NCBI GenBank assembly: GCA_016794585.1 | Contig: JAEUJM010000019.1 | Coordinates: 62,001-126,000, forward strand | Direction of reading: 5' to 3' | Origin: Acidimicrobiales bacterium | Lineage (GTDB): Bacteria > Actinomycetota > Acidimicrobiia > Acidimicrobiales > DATDAH01 | Length of the DNA: 64,000 nt | Shown: positions 1 to 8,981 of the stretch, piece by piece | How the letters are laid out: each line of letters opens with the position of its first letter | Numbering within the stretch: the stretch's first letter is position 1 | Notes under the pieces: generated by a model | What the model saw: only the letters and a program-made list of their open reading frames with translations | Database searches by the model: none | Told to the model about the DNA's origin: nothing | Translations under genes and position numbers: made by a program

Positions 1-877
1 CGAGACCCCGGGGCGCGTCCGGGGGGCTGTCGGGGTCGAGGAACCGCTCGAGGAACGGCCCGTAGTAGGCGTCGACCTGGGCGTAGACACCGGGGAAGTC
101 GGCCAGCGCGCAGCCCTCGCCGAAGCTGGTGACCCCGATCTGGAGCGGCGAGCCGCCGTTGTCGACGACGATGGGCCCGCCGCTGTCGCCCTGGCAGGTG
201 TCGACCCCGCCGACCTCGAGGTCGCCGGCGCACATCATGTGGGCGACGATGATCGAGCCGCTGTACGCGGCGTTGCAGGCGGAATCGGACACGACCGGCA
301 CCTGGGCCACGTGCAGGTCCGTCGGGAAGTTCTGGTCGCCGGTCAGGTCGCCCCAGCCGGTGATGGTGGCCAGGGTGTCCGCCGGCCACAGCCCGGACTG
401 GCTGGGCTGCGCCAGAGCGACCGGGGTCTCGGGCAGCGTCGTGGCCAGCTGGAGGACTGCGATGTCGTTGTCACTGGTGTCAGCGTCGTAGCCGGGGTGC
501 ATGCGGATCTGGCGCACGTTGGCCCGGTGGCCGATGTCGTCGACCAGGTCGACGATGCCCGTGCGCACCGCCAGGTCGCCGGCCACCTCGCCGTCGACGC
601 AGTGGGCGGCGGTCAAGACGGTGTCCGGAGAGATCAGGGAGCCGCCGCAGAACTGGGCCTGGAAGGGGTTCGCGACCCCGCGACTGACGAGCGCGACCTG
701 ATAGGGGAAGTCGGCGGCGTCCTCGACGGGCACGCCCCCCACGATCTCGGGGTCGCCGGCGCCCTCGGGCACCTGGGCCGACGCCGACGGACCCGTGCCG
801 GCCGCCACGGCGACCAACGCGAGTGCCGCGGCGACGAGGAGCGCCAGGCGGCGCCGGGTGGGTCGGGTGCTGATCAT
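1..877 (-). CDS. Secreted trypsin-like serine protease (C-terminus beyond window)
   Basis: Chymotrypsin-family (S1) protease, exported and probably acting outside the cell. The start at 877 gives an Arg-rich N-terminus (MISTRPTRRR) followed by an Ala/Leu/Val signal peptide. The three catalytic blocks are visible in order: the His block LTAAHC, the Asp block DNDIAVLQL, and the Ser block GDSGGPIV preceded by DTCQ. The His and Asp blocks lie in the middle of the chain and the Ser block near the left edge. The reading frame runs off the window start, so the last residues are missing. It begins 29 nt downstream of folD on the same strand and may be read through from the purine operon, although it has no evident link to folate or purines. 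Substrate unknown. Confidence 0.9.
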   Translation of the reverse strand, partial: MISTRPTRRRLALLVAAALALVAVAAGTGPSASAQVPEGAGDPEIVGGVPVEDAADFPYQVALVSRGVANPFQAQFCGGSLISPDTVLTAAHCVDGEVAGDLAVRTGIVDLVDDIGHRANVRQIRMHPGYDADTSDNDIAVLQLATTLPETPVALAQPSQSGLWPADTLATITGWGDLTGDQNFPTDLHVAQVPVVSDSACNAAYSGSIIVAHMMCAGDLEVGGVDTCQGDSGGPIVVDNGGSPLQIGVTSFGEGCALADFPGVYAQVDAYYGPFLERFLDPDSPPDAPRGL

Positions 878-906
878 GGGTCCGCCTTCGAGTCGTCGGC
901 GCCGCC

Positions 907-1773
907 TCAGCTCTCGGCCGCGGCCCGCCGTTCCGCCGCTTCCACGGTGTTGCGCAACAGCATGGCGCGGGTCATGGGCCCGACGCCACCGATGCGGGGC
1001 GAGAGCCAGCCGGCCACCTCGGCCACCTCGTCGGCCACGTCGGACAGGAGCTTCTTGCCCTCGAAGGAAACCCCGGCGGCAACGACCGCGGCGCCGGGCT
1101 TGACCATGTCGGCCGTGATCATCCCGGGTGATCCCGCCGCGGCGATGAGGATGTCGGCCTGTCGGGTGTACGACCCGATGTCGGCGACGCCGGTGTGGAC
1201 CACGGTCACGGCGGCGTTGGCGTTGGGCCGCTTCAGCGAAAGCAGGTTGGCGAGGGGGCGGCCGATGGTGAGGCCGCGTCCGACGATCACCACGTGGGCG
1301 CCGGCGATGGGCACGTCGTGGTGCTCGAGCAGCACCTGGATGCCGTGGGGGGTGCAAGGCAGCGGCGCATCGACGCCCATGACCAGCAGGCCCAGGTTCA
1401 CCGGGTGCAGGCCGTCGACGTCCTTCGCCGGGTCGACGGTGAGGAGTGCCGACTCGTAGTCGAGGCCGGCCGGGAAGGGGTACTGGGCGAGGTAGGCGTC
1501 GATGAGGGGATCGGCGTTGAACTGGCGGATGACCTCGAGGACGTCGTCCTGGGTGGCCGACGCCGGCAGGTGCTCGTGCACCGAGCCGATGCCGATCTCG
1601 GCGCAGTCCCGGTGCTTCATGGAGACGTAGTTGCTGCTGGGGCCGTCGTCGCCGACGAGGATCGTGCCGAGCCCGGGGGTGACGCCGGCCTCGGCGAGGG
1701 CCTCGACCCGCACCCGCAGCTCGCCCTTGATCTGAGCGGCGAGGGCCTCGCCGTCGAGCGTGATGGCCGTCAT
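907..1773 (-). CDS. folD: FolD: methylenetetrahydrofolate dehydrogenase / cyclohydrolase
   Basis: Cytosolic bifunctional enzyme that interconverts 5,10-methylene-, methenyl- and 10-formyl-tetrahydrofolate. It supplies the 10-formyl-THF used by the PurN and PurH encoded just upstream. The 288-residue length is normal. Family motifs are present: the substrate region [11 protein letters not shown], the conserved [11 protein letters not shown] and PCTPHG segments, and the nucleotide-binding turn [12 protein letters not shown] followed by [10 protein letters not shown] near the C-terminus. The start at 1773 shares one base with the purH stop (TGATG), so the two are translationally coupled. Assignment is secure. 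Confidence 0.97.
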   Translation of the reverse strand: MTAITLDGEALAAQIKGELRVRVEALAEAGVTPGLGTILVGDDGPSSNYVSMKHRDCAEIGIGSVHEHLPASATQDDVLEVIRQFNADPLIDAYLAQYPFPAGLDYESALLTVDPAKDVDGLHPVNLGLLVMGVDAPLPCTPHGIQVLLEHHDVPIAGAHVVIVGRGLTIGRPLANLLSLKRPNANAAVTVVHTGVADIGSYTRQADILIAAAGSPGMITADMVKPGAAVVAAGVSFEGKKLLSDVADEVAEVAGWLSPRIGGVGPMTRAMLLRNTVEAAERRAAAES

Positions 1774-3326
1774 CAGTGGCGGAAGTGGCGTTCGCCGGTG
1801 AAGACCATGGCGAGGCCGTGCTCGTCGGCCGCGGCGATGACCTCGTCGTCGCGGATGGACCCGCCGGGCTGGATGACCGCGGCGGCGCCGGCGTCGATGG
1901 CGCCGTCGAGGCCGTCGGGGAACGGGAAGAAGGCGTCGCTGGCGTAGGCGCCGCCCCGGGCCCGACCGTCGGCCTTCTCGCCGGCGAGTCGGCCGGCGTC
2001 CCGGCGGTTCTGCTGGCCGCAGCCGATGCCCACGGCCTGGCCGTCCTTCACCAGCACGATGGCATTGGACGACGTGCGGGCCACGACCCGCCAGGCCAGC
2101 TCGAGGTCCAGCCACTGGGCCTCGGTGGGGGCCACCTTGGTGACCACCCGCCAGGTGCTGCGGTCGACGGTGACCTTGTCCGCGGTCTGCACGAGGAGGC
2201 CGCCGTCGATCGAGCGCATCTCCAGGGGCGCCGGGCTGGGGGCCGGCGCCGACAGGATGCGCAGGTTCTTCTTCGCCGACAGGATGGCGAGGGCCTCGTC
2301 GTCGAACGACGGGGCCACGACGACCTCGGTGAACACGGGGGCGAGGGCCTCCGCCAGGCTGGCGGGCACGGGCCGGTTCACCGCGACGATGCCGCCGAAC
2401 GCCGACGTCGGGTCGCACTCGTGGGCCCGCTGGTAGGCCACCGTGATGTCGTCGTGCACGGCCACGCCGCAGGGGTTGGCGTGCTTGATCACCGCCACCG
2501 CAGGCCCGTCCCCCAAGGTGTGGACCAGGCGCCACGCCGCCTCGGTGTCGTAGAGGTTGAGGTAGGACAGCTCCTTGCCGCCGTGCTGGGTGGCCCCGTC
2601 CCACCAGCCGGTGCCGTGGGTGTGCCGGTACCGGGCCCCCACCTGGTGGGGGTTCTCGCCGTAACGCAGGTCCTGGGCCCGGTCGAGGGCGAGGTGCAGG
2701 GTGGGCGGCAGCGGGTCGCCGTCACCCTTCCCGTCGAGGTCCTCGAGCTCGCGCTCGTCGAGCCAGTTGACGATGGCGGCGTCGTAGGCGGCGGTGTGGG
2801 CGAACGCGGCCCGAGCCAGGGAGCGGCGGGTGGCCAGGGAGACCTCGCCGGTGGCCCGCAGCTCGTCGAGGACCGCCGGGTAGGCGTCGGGCTCGACCAC
2901 GATGGCCACGTGGTCGTGGTTCTTGGCCGCAGCCCGCACCATCGTGGGGCCGCCGATGTCGATCATCTCCACCGAAGGCTCAGCCACGAACGGGTAGAGG
3001 TTGCTGACCACGAGGTCGATGGGCCCGATGCCCTGACGCTCGAGGTCCTGCAGGTGCTCTGGCTTCGAGCGGTCGGCGAGGATGCCGCCGTGGATCTTGG
3101 GGTGCAGGGTCTTCACCCGGCCCCCGAGCATCTCGGGCGATCCCGTCACCTGCTCGACGGCCAGCACCTCGAGGCCGGCGTCGGCCAGCGCCGAGGCGGT
3201 GCCGCCGCTCGACACGAGCTCCCAGCCCAGCTCGGAGAGGCCCTGGGCGAAGTCGACGAGGCCGGTCTTGTCGTAGACGGAGAGCAAGGCCCGCCGGGTG
3301 GGGGCGTCGGGGTCGGTGTCGCTCAT
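1773..3326 (-). CDS. purH: PurH: AICAR formyltransferase / IMP cyclohydrolase
   Basis: Catalyses the last two steps of purine synthesis: formylation of AICAR, then ring closure to IMP. The 517 residues include an N-terminal MGS-like cyclohydrolase domain (about 1-140, ending with signature VSNLYPF) and the AICAR transformylase domain with [37 protein letters not shown] and [10 protein letters not shown]. The ATG at 3326 lies in an ATGA overlap with the purN stop and matches the family's usual start. Middle gene of a coupled purN-purH-folD operon, so enzyme and cofactor supply are made together. Confidence 0.97.
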   Translation of the reverse strand: MSDTDPDAPTRRALLSVYDKTGLVDFAQGLSELGWELVSSGGTASALADAGLEVLAVEQVTGSPEMLGGRVKTLHPKIHGGILADRSKPEHLQDLERQGIGPIDLVVSNLYPFVAEPSVEMIDIGGPTMVRAAAKNHDHVAIVVEPDAYPAVLDELRATGEVSLATRRSLARAAFAHTAAYDAAIVNWLDERELEDLDGKGDGDPLPPTLHLALDRAQDLRYGENPHQVGARYRHTHGTGWWDGATQHGGKELSYLNLYDTEAAWRLVHTLGDGPAVAVIKHANPCGVAVHDDITVAYQRAHECDPTSAFGGIVAVNRPVPASLAEALAPVFTEVVVAPSFDDEALAILSAKKNLRILSAPAPSPAPLEMRSIDGGLLVQTADKVTVDRSTWRVVTKVAPTEAQWLDLELAWRVVARTSSNAIVLVKDGQAVGIGCGQQNRRDAGRLAGEKADGRARGGAYASDAFFPFPDGLDGAIDAGAAAVIQPGGSIRDDEVIAAADEHGLAMVFTGERHFRH

Positions 3327-3907
3327 GGGGCGGTCCTCGTGGGGGTCAGGAGGGCGGCGTCGTCCACGACCGCCCGGATGGTGGCCGGGTAGAGCCGGCG
3401 CTCGACGTCCTTGATGCGCTCGTGCAGGGTGTCGACGGTGTCGTCGGGCAGGACGGGCACGGCCTCCTGCGCCAGGATCGGGCCCTCGTCCACCTCGGAG
3501 GTCGCGAGGTGCACCGTGCACCCGGTGACCTTCACCCCGTGGGCGAGCGCCGCCTCGACCGCGCGCCACCCCCTGAACGAGGGGAGCAGCGCCGGATGGG
3601 TGTTCAGGATGCGACCGGGGAAGGCCCGGTGGATGGGCTCGGCCAGGATGGTGCCGAAGCCCGCCATGACCACCAGGTCCACCTCGTGGCCTTCCAGGGC
3701 GTCCACCACTCTCTGCGTGTAGGCCTCACGGTCGAAGTCGGGCCCGAAGCCCTCGCGCTCGACCAGCACGCCGGGCACCCCGGCGGCTTCGGCCACCTCG
3801 GTGGCCCGGCACGGCCGGTCGACGAGCACCACCACCACGGGCAGGTCGGCGCCGAGGATGGCTTCGAGGATCGTCCCACTGCCCGATGCCAGCACCCCGA
3901 TGCGCAC
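3323..3907 (-). CDS. purN: PurN: phosphoribosylglycinamide formyltransferase
   Basis: Formate transfer from 10-formyl-THF to GAR, the third step of purine synthesis. The 194-residue protein starts MRIGVLASGSGT, the family's phosphate-binding turn. It carries the catalytic region with RILNTHPALLPSFRG (Asn and His of the active site) and HLATSEVDEGPIL, which holds the catalytic Asp. First gene of the purN-purH-folD operon; its TGA overlaps the purH ATG by four bases. A TAGGTT -10-like box lies just upstream, so the transcript may be nearly leaderless. Confidence 0.97.
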   Translation of the reverse strand: MRIGVLASGSGTILEAILGADLPVVVVLVDRPCRATEVAEAAGVPGVLVEREGFGPDFDREAYTQRVVDALEGHEVDLVVMAGFGTILAEPIHRAFPGRILNTHPALLPSFRGWRAVEAALAHGVKVTGCTVHLATSEVDEGPILAQEAVPVLPDDTVDTLHERIKDVERRLYPATIRAVVDDAALLTPTRTAP

Positions 3908-3913
3908 GGACCG

Positions 3914-3970
3914 AACCTACCAGCGGGGCCGCGACGCTCCCGCGGCGGGAGGAGCGCCTGCGACTAGGTT
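3914..3970. promoter_or_regulatory. Divergent promoter region between purN and the membrane-protein operon
   Basis: The 115 bp between purN and the plus-strand gene at 4023 contain two facing TAGGTT hexamers that fit the actinobacterial -10 pattern TAnnnT: 3914-3919 read on the minus strand and 3965-3970 on the plus strand. No clear -35 boxes were found. Assigned only by pattern and position. Confidence 0.35.
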
Positions 3971-4022
3971 GACGGGCACCCGCGAGCGGCCCACGCCGAC
4001 GCCCATGAGGAAGGAACCCCCG

Positions 4023-4538
4023 ATGGACGACAAGCAGGTTGGCCCTCCGGAGATCATCGCCATCGCCTCCGTCGCCGTGTTCTTCATCGCGACGTTCCTC
4101 CCCTGGTTCACGGTGAGCGTGGGGGGCGACTCCAGCGGCATCCTCAGCGGCCAGGACTTCCCCAGCGCGAACGGCTGGGACGCCGGGTTCCTGTGGTCGG
4201 GCCTGCCCCTCCTCTGCGGCTTCGCCCTGCTCGCCCTGTTGCTGCTGCCCAAGTTCGCTCCCGACGTCACCCTGCCCGACCTGCCGCCCTTCCTCCCGCT
4301 CGCCATCGCCGGCTTCGCCGCCTTCCTCGTGCTGGTCAAGCTGCTGATCGGCGCCGACGTCGAGGGCGCCGGAGCCGCCGAGGCCTTCGGCCTGAGCATC
4401 GACGTCAGCCGCTCGTTCGGGATCTTCCTGGCGTTCCTGGCCTCCCTGGGCATGGTCGCCGCCGGCTTCCTCGCCATGCAGGCCGGCGGCAAGCCCCTCG
4501 GCGGCAGCAGCGGCAGCACGCCGCCGCAGCCCTTCTGA
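4023..4538 (+). CDS. Small four-helix membrane protein, paralogue of the next gene
   Basis: Unknown function. The 171-residue protein has about four hydrophobic segments (roughly residues 10-30, 60-80, 90-110, 130-150) separated by short loops, and a Gly/Ser/Pro-rich tail. The segment ATFLPWF recurs as SMFLPWF in the following gene, and both end their third segment with a RxFGIFLA motif, so the two are duplicates. The ATG at 4023 is chosen because AGGAAGGA sits at 4008-4015 at Shine-Dalgarno distance. First gene of the glycan operon that runs to 13434; it may be a membrane accessory of that pathway (inference). Confidence 0.75.
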   Translation: MDDKQVGPPEIIAIASVAVFFIATFLPWFTVSVGGDSSGILSGQDFPSANGWDAGFLWSGLPLLCGFALLALLLLPKFAPDVTLPDLPPFLPLAIAGFAAFLVLVKLLIGADVEGAGAAEAFGLSIDVSRSFGIFLAFLASLGMVAAGFLAMQAGGKPLGGSSGSTPPQPF

Positions 4539-4555
4539 CCCCAACCGGCCCCACC

Positions 4556-5011
4556 GTGGCACTCGACCGCCTCACCACGGGCGACAAGGTGCTCGCGCTC
4601 TCGACCCTCGCGTTCGTGCTGTCCATGTTCCTCCCCTGGTTCGGCCAGGGCCCGCGATCGACCCGCGGCTGGGACTACGCCTTCTTCGGCATCGTCCCAC
4701 TCGTGCTGGTCGTGGCCTCGACCGGGATGGCCCTGACCCGCCGCCTGACGGGCACCTCCCTCCCCGAGCTGCCCGTGCCGATGTCCCAACTCGCACTCAC
4801 CGACGCCGGGGTCGCCGCGCTCCTCGTCCTCGTCAAGGTGGTCCTCGGCGACGACGAGACGGTCCTCGACGTGACCGTCGAGCTGCGCCGCAGGTTCGGC
4901 ATCTTCCTCGCCCTGGCGGCGAGTGCCGGTGCCTGCCTGGGCGCGTCCTTGAACGTGCCGTCGGTCGACGACGCGCCGAGCCATGGCCCGCTCCCACCGC
5001 ACCCCTCCTGA
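4556..5011 (+). CDS. Small membrane protein, second paralogue
   Basis: 151 residues from a GTG at 4556, 17 nt after the previous stop. It shows the same plan as its neighbour: SMFLPWF in the first membrane segment, a central hydrophobic pair, and a RRRFGIFLALAASAG segment near the end. The 3' end overlaps the start of the next gene by 29 nt. No function is recognised; a duplicate membrane subunit or accessory to the GT-C protein that follows is possible. Confidence 0.65.
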   Translation: MALDRLTTGDKVLALSTLAFVLSMFLPWFGQGPRSTRGWDYAFFGIVPLVLVVASTGMALTRRLTGTSLPELPVPMSQLALTDAGVAALLVLVKVVLGDDETVLDVTVELRRRFGIFLALAASAGACLGASLNVPSVDDAPSHGPLPPHPS

Positions 5012-6434
5012 CCCCCTCGCCGCCGGGGCACCCACTCCCGCGCGCGCCCGGACAGACCCGGCCGCGGCCACGGTCACCGACCCGGCACGAGAGCGCCCGC
5101 CCCTGCGCGTCGCGGTGCTCGTCCTCGCCGGCCTCGTCGCCGCGAGAGCCGCGGTCTACCTCGCCCTCGGTCCCGGCTTCGTGAGCGACGACTGGAGCCT
5201 CGCCGGCGCGATGCACCTCGACGGCCACCAGGGCCGCTTCATCCTCGAGAGCCGCCCCGGCTCGTACCTCGTGTTCACCGCGGTCTTCGGCATCGGCGGG
5301 GTGCACCCGGTGGCGGTGTTCGCGGTGGTGACCGCGCTCTACCTCGGCGTGGTGCTCGCCCTGCACGCCCTGCTGCGCCGCTTCCTGGCCCCCGCCACCG
5401 CGCTCGCGGTGGCCGCGGTGTGGGTGCTGCTCCCGACCCACACCACCATCGCCACCTGGGGCTCCACCACCAACTCGCTGGTGGGCATGATCCTCGCGAT
5501 CGTGGGCCTGCTCCTTCTCACCCACGGCCGGTGGGTGCTCGCCGCAGCCGCGATGGCGGCGTCGGTCCTCTGCTACGAGCTCTCCACGCCGCTGCTGTTG
5601 CTGGGGGCGATCGTGCTCCCCTCCTCCTACCAGCGGGTCACCGCCGAGCGGACGGTGGGACGGGTGCCGCGGGTGGTGACGTTCGCCGTGGTGGCGGCCA
5701 CGGCGCTGTGGTCGGCCACCCATTCCGTCTACGACGAGGCCTTCACGCTGCTGGTCCCCAACCCGGTCGTCTACGCCTCGGCGCACTTCGGCAGCGGCCT
5801 GTTCGCGTCGGCGAGCGCACCGGGCGTGCTGCGCTTCGGCACCCTGGCCCTGCTCCTCGGTGTCCTCGCCTCGGCGTGCGTGGCCTGGCTCCGGGGTGAG
5901 CGACGGCTCGAGTCAGGGCCTGGCCTCGTGGTCGCCGGCCTCGCCCTGCTCGCCACGGGCGCCTGGATCGCCGTCGTCCTGCCCATCGGCTCGCACGGCG
6001 TGGTCGACCGGCTCTACGCAGTGTCCACGATCGGGTCGGCCGTCGCCCTCGTCGGCGCCTACCGCTACGTCCGGAGCCTGCGTCCCGGCGTGGCCACCAC
6101 GGGCGCGGTCGCGCTCGTGACCGTGTGCCTCGTCGGCCAGTTCGTGGCCCTGCGCTCGTGGAGCGACGCCGGCGCCGACGCCGTCGCTCTGATGCACCAC
6201 CTCGAGCGCAACTACCCCGACGCCGCCCAGCAGCGCTTCGTGGTCGGCCCCACCCCGCCCTACCGCAACGGCATCCTGGGTGTGTCCGGGGGCCACGGCA
6301 AGTGGACCCAGTGGACGTGGTTCGGGGTCAAGGGCGGGAACATCCGCACCGCGGAGGCGCCCGAGCAGTTCGTCGCCGAGGACGGCGAGATCCTGGTGGC
6401 GTGGCCCGACGTTCTCGCGGAGGCGAACCGGTGA
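4983..6434 (+). CDS. Polytopic GT-C-like membrane glycosyltransferase, paralogue A
   Basis: 483 residues with about ten hydrophobic segments. After the first segment comes VSDDWSLAG, an acidic DD pair in the first extracytoplasmic loop, where GT-C enzymes using polyprenyl-phosphate sugars keep their catalytic acidic residues. ESRPGSYLVFTA and PTHTTIATWG follow. A soluble C-terminal part holds VVGPTPPYRNGI. The gene at 12022 is a full-length paralogue that shares DDWSLAG, ESRPG, WSATHS, WLRGER and the RNGI/RNAV region. It probably adds a sugar to a lipid-linked or surface glycan (inference). The stop forms GTGA with the next start. Confidence 0.75.
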   Translation: MARSHRTPPDPLAAGAPTPARARTDPAAATVTDPARERPPLRVAVLVLAGLVAARAAVYLALGPGFVSDDWSLAGAMHLDGHQGRFILESRPGSYLVFTAVFGIGGVHPVAVFAVVTALYLGVVLALHALLRRFLAPATALAVAAVWVLLPTHTTIATWGSTTNSLVGMILAIVGLLLLTHGRWVLAAAAMAASVLCYELSTPLLLLGAIVLPSSYQRVTAERTVGRVPRVVTFAVVAATALWSATHSVYDEAFTLLVPNPVVYASAHFGSGLFASASAPGVLRFGTLALLLGVLASACVAWLRGERRLESGPGLVVAGLALLATGAWIAVVLPIGSHGVVDRLYAVSTIGSAVALVGAYRYVRSLRPGVATTGAVALVTVCLVGQFVALRSWSDAGADAVALMHHLERNYPDAAQQRFVVGPTPPYRNGILGVSGGHGKWTQWTWFGVKGGNIRTAEAPEQFVAEDGEILVAWPDVLAEANR

Positions 6435-7246
6435 GCACCCCCACGTCCGTCGCTCCCGCCGAGCTCGCCCGCACGATCCGGCGGGTGGTGCTCGAGCAGT
6501 CGAAGCGCGCCGGCGTGGGACACATCGGCTCGGCGCTGTGCGTGGCCGACATCGTCGCCGCGCTCTACGGGGACGTGCTGGCCGGCCTCGATCCCGACGA
6601 TCCCGACCGTGACCGCGTCGTGATCTCGAAGGGCCACGCCGTGCTCGCGGTCTACGCGGCCGTGCAGGCCCGAGGCTGGCTCAGCCAAGACGAGCTCGAC
6701 ACCTTCTGCGGCGACGACACCCTGCTCGGCGTGCATCCCGACGTCGGCCTGCGCGGCATCGACTTCTCCACCGGCTCGCTGGGCCAGGGCCTGTCGTACG
6801 CCGCCGGCGCCGCCCTCGCCGCCCGGCTCCAAGGGTCGGCACGCAGCGCTTACGCCCTCGTCAGCGACGCCGAGTGCAACGAGGGCGCACTGTGGGAGGC
6901 GGTGATGTTCGCGGCCCACCACCGCCTCGCCAACCTGGTGGCCGTGGTCGATCTCAACGGGCAGCAGGCCCTCGGCGCCACCGAGGCGGTGCTGTCGCTC
7001 GGCCACCTCGCCGACCGCTGGCGGGCCTTCGGCTGGGACGTGCACGAGGTCGACGGGCACGACGTCGACGCGCTCGCCGCCACGCTGTCGGGCCTCGACC
7101 GCACGGAGGGCCCGCCCCACGTCGTGGTCGCCCGCACGACCTTCGGCAAGGGGGTCGCGTTCATGGAAGGCCAGTTGGGCTGGCACTACTGGCCCATGGA
7201 CGACGAGCAGTACGCCACGGCCCTCGCGGAGGTGACCGCCGGCTGA
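6431..7246 (+). CDS. Transketolase, N-terminal (TPP pyrophosphate-binding) subunit
   Basis: 271 residues equal to the first half of transketolase. Visible are HIGSALCVADIVAALYG, SKGHAVLAVYAAV, TGSLGQGLS and the TPP/metal block SDAECNEGALWEA with LVAVVDLNGQQ. The usual GDG of the metal site reads SDA here: the Asp is kept and the flanking glycines are lost. It pairs with the next gene, which encodes the pyrimidine-binding half. Split transketolases in sugar clusters usually make or transfer two-carbon units for unusual sugars (family knowledge), so a dedicated role in the local glycan is more likely than central metabolism (inference). Confidence 0.93.
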   Translation: MSTPTSVAPAELARTIRRVVLEQSKRAGVGHIGSALCVADIVAALYGDVLAGLDPDDPDRDRVVISKGHAVLAVYAAVQARGWLSQDELDTFCGDDTLLGVHPDVGLRGIDFSTGSLGQGLSYAAGAALAARLQGSARSAYALVSDAECNEGALWEAVMFAAHHRLANLVAVVDLNGQQALGATEAVLSLGHLADRWRAFGWDVHEVDGHDVDALAATLSGLDRTEGPPHVVVARTTFGKGVAFMEGQLGWHYWPMDDEQYATALAEVTAG

Positions 7247-7263
7247 GCCGGCGGTCAGAGCCC

Positions 7264-8202
7264 GTGCGACGCGCCCTCATCGAGACCCTCGTCGGCCTGG
7301 CCGAGCGCGATCGACGCGTGGCCCTGCTCACCGGCGACCTCGGCTTCACCGTGGTCGAGCCGTTCGCCGAGCGCTTCCCCGACCGCTTCGTCAACGTGGG
7401 CGTCGCCGAGCAGAACCTCGTCGGGCTGGCCACCGGGATGGCCGACGCCGGCCTCGTCCCCTACACGTACTCACTCGCCAGCTTCACCGCCCTGCGCCCC
7501 TACGAGTTCATCCGCAACGGCCCGGTGCTGCACCAGCTGCCGGTCCGCCTCATCGGTGTGGGCGGCGGCTTCGACTACGGCGTCCAGGGCCCCACCCACC
7601 ACGGCCTCGAGGACCTCGGCGTCCTGCGCCTGCTCCCCGGCCTCACCGTGGTGGCCCCCGCGGACACCGCCCAGCTCGTGACCGCGGTCGAGGCCACCGC
7701 CGGCTTGCCCGGCCCGGTGTACCTCCGGGTGGCCAAGGCCGACCCGCCGCCGGTCCCCGGCCTCGACGGGCGGTTCCGGGTCGGCCGTGCCGAGGTGCTG
7801 CCCGCACCGGGGGGCCCGCCCGACGTGGTGCTGATCGCCACCGGCACCGCGGCCGGCGCCGCGGTGGCCGCCGCCGACCTCCTACGAGCGGACGGCGTCA
7901 GCGTCTCGGTCGTGGTCGCGGCCTCGATCGCACCAGCGCCCGTGGACGACCTGATCGAAGCGCTCGCGGACGCGCCCCTCGCCGTGACCGTCGAGGCCCA
8001 CCACGCGACCGGCGGGCTCGGCTCCCTGGTGGCGGAGGTCATCGCCGACCACGGCCTCGGGTGTCGCCTGGTCCGCCAAGGGGTGCGCCTGGATCCCGGG
8101 GGCCGGGTGGGCAGCCAGGCCTGGTTCGAGACCGAGGCCGGGCTCACCGCCGAGGCCGTTGCCGCCGCCGCCCGCGCCCACCTGGGGGCGGGCCGTGGCT
8201 GA
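7264..8202 (+). CDS. Transketolase, C-terminal (pyrimidine-binding) subunit
   Basis: 312 residues from a GTG at 7264, 17 nt after the N-terminal subunit. It contains the catalytic Glu segment NVGVAEQNLVGLATGMA, the FTALRPYEFIRN region, GPTHHGLEDLGVLR, and a C-terminal transketolase domain ending with a Gly/Ala-rich tail. With the preceding gene it should form the alpha2beta2 equivalent of a full transketolase. The 3' end overlaps the next gene by eight bases. Sugar specificity cannot be told from sequence. Confidence 0.93.
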   Translation: MRRALIETLVGLAERDRRVALLTGDLGFTVVEPFAERFPDRFVNVGVAEQNLVGLATGMADAGLVPYTYSLASFTALRPYEFIRNGPVLHQLPVRLIGVGGGFDYGVQGPTHHGLEDLGVLRLLPGLTVVAPADTAQLVTAVEATAGLPGPVYLRVAKADPPPVPGLDGRFRVGRAEVLPAPGGPPDVVLIATGTAAGAAVAAADLLRADGVSVSVVVAASIAPAPVDDLIEALADAPLAVTVEAHHATGGLGSLVAEVIADHGLGCRLVRQGVRLDPGGRVGSQAWFETEAGLTAEAVAAAARAHLGAGRG

Positions 8203-8878
8203 GCTCTCCGTCGTCCTCCCGGTGCACGACCAGGCCGACCACATCGCCGCGGTGGTGCACGAGCACGTGGCCGCGTTGGCGACCCTCCCCCACCCGTTCG
8301 AGCTGCTGCTCGTCCCCAACGGCTGCCACGACGACTCGCCGTCCATCTGCGCCGACCTCGCCGAGCGCCACCCCGAGGTCCGCACGCTCGTGCTCGACCG
8401 CGGCGGCTGGGGGCGGGCGGTGCGGCACGGCCTCGCCGAAGCCGAGGGAGCCACCCTCTGCTACACCAACTCGGCCCGCACCGACCCCGATGATCTGCGC
8501 CGCGCCCTGGCCTACGCCGCCGCCCTCCCCGAGGACGTCGTGGTCAAGGCCAACCGCAAGATCCGGGAAGGGGTGGTCCGCCGTGCGGGCTCACTCCTCT
8601 ACAACCTCGAGTGCCGCGCCCTGTTCGATCTCTCCGCCTGGGACATCAACGGCACCCCCAAGGTGTTCCCCCGCGCCTTCGACCGCCTCCTGTCGCTGAC
8701 CCGAGACGACGACCTCATCGACACCGAGTTCGCGCTCGTGTGCCGGGCCGAGGGCTACCCGATGATCGAGCTACCCCTCTTCTCCACCAGCCGCGCCGGC
8801 GGTCGCTCCACCACGGGCTTCAAGACGGCTTGGCGCCTCTACCGCGGCGCCTTCGAGCTCAAACGGGCCCAGCCGTGA
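8195..8878 (+). CDS. Family 2 glycosyltransferase
   Basis: 227-residue soluble GT-A enzyme. The N-terminus ELSVVLPVHDQADHI is the nucleotide-binding strand typical of GT2. LLLVPNGCHDDS, RGGWGRAVRHGLAEA and TNSARTDPDD follow, and the last occupies the place of the metal-binding DxD. The later segment NGTPKVF, then LIDTEFALVC with ELPLFSTSRAGG, resembles dolichol-phosphate-sugar synthases, though no C-terminal membrane helices are present. It starts at GTG 8195 inside the transketolase gene. It probably transfers a sugar to the polyprenyl carrier or glycan built by this operon (inference). Confidence 0.87.
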   Translation: MAELSVVLPVHDQADHIAAVVHEHVAALATLPHPFELLLVPNGCHDDSPSICADLAERHPEVRTLVLDRGGWGRAVRHGLAEAEGATLCYTNSARTDPDDLRRALAYAAALPEDVVVKANRKIREGVVRRAGSLLYNLECRALFDLSAWDINGTPKVFPRAFDRLLSLTRDDDLIDTEFALVCRAEGYPMIELPLFSTSRAGGRSTTGFKTAWRLYRGAFELKRAQP

Positions 8879-8902
8879 CCCATGCGCCCGGCCGCACAAC
8901 TC

Positions 8903-8942
8903 TGGAGGAAATGGCAGTCACAGGTGACTGCTATTTCCTCCA
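8903..8942. repeat. Near-perfect 19-bp inverted repeat with 2-nt loop
   Basis: Arms 8903-8921 and 8924-8942 (core GGAGGAAATGGCAGTCAC against GTGACTGCTATTTCCTCC) match with one G/T exception around an AG spacer. It lies in the 103-nt gap after the GT2 gene, the only sizeable gap inside the glycan operon, and is A+T-richer than its surroundings. It has no T-tract, so a classical terminator is doubtful. It could instead be an attenuator, a recombination or insertion scar, or a palindromic repeat. Confidence 0.8.
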
Positions 8943-8981
8943 ATGTTGCCGAGGGACCCGTTCGATGCGGGAGGGCAGCAC

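Noticed and set aside
6838-6990. Transketolase N-subunit as a broken gene because the GDG motif reads SDA
   Set aside because: The metal-binding Asp, the following Glu and Asn, and all other blocks are intact, and the frame is open, so it is treated as a functional variant.
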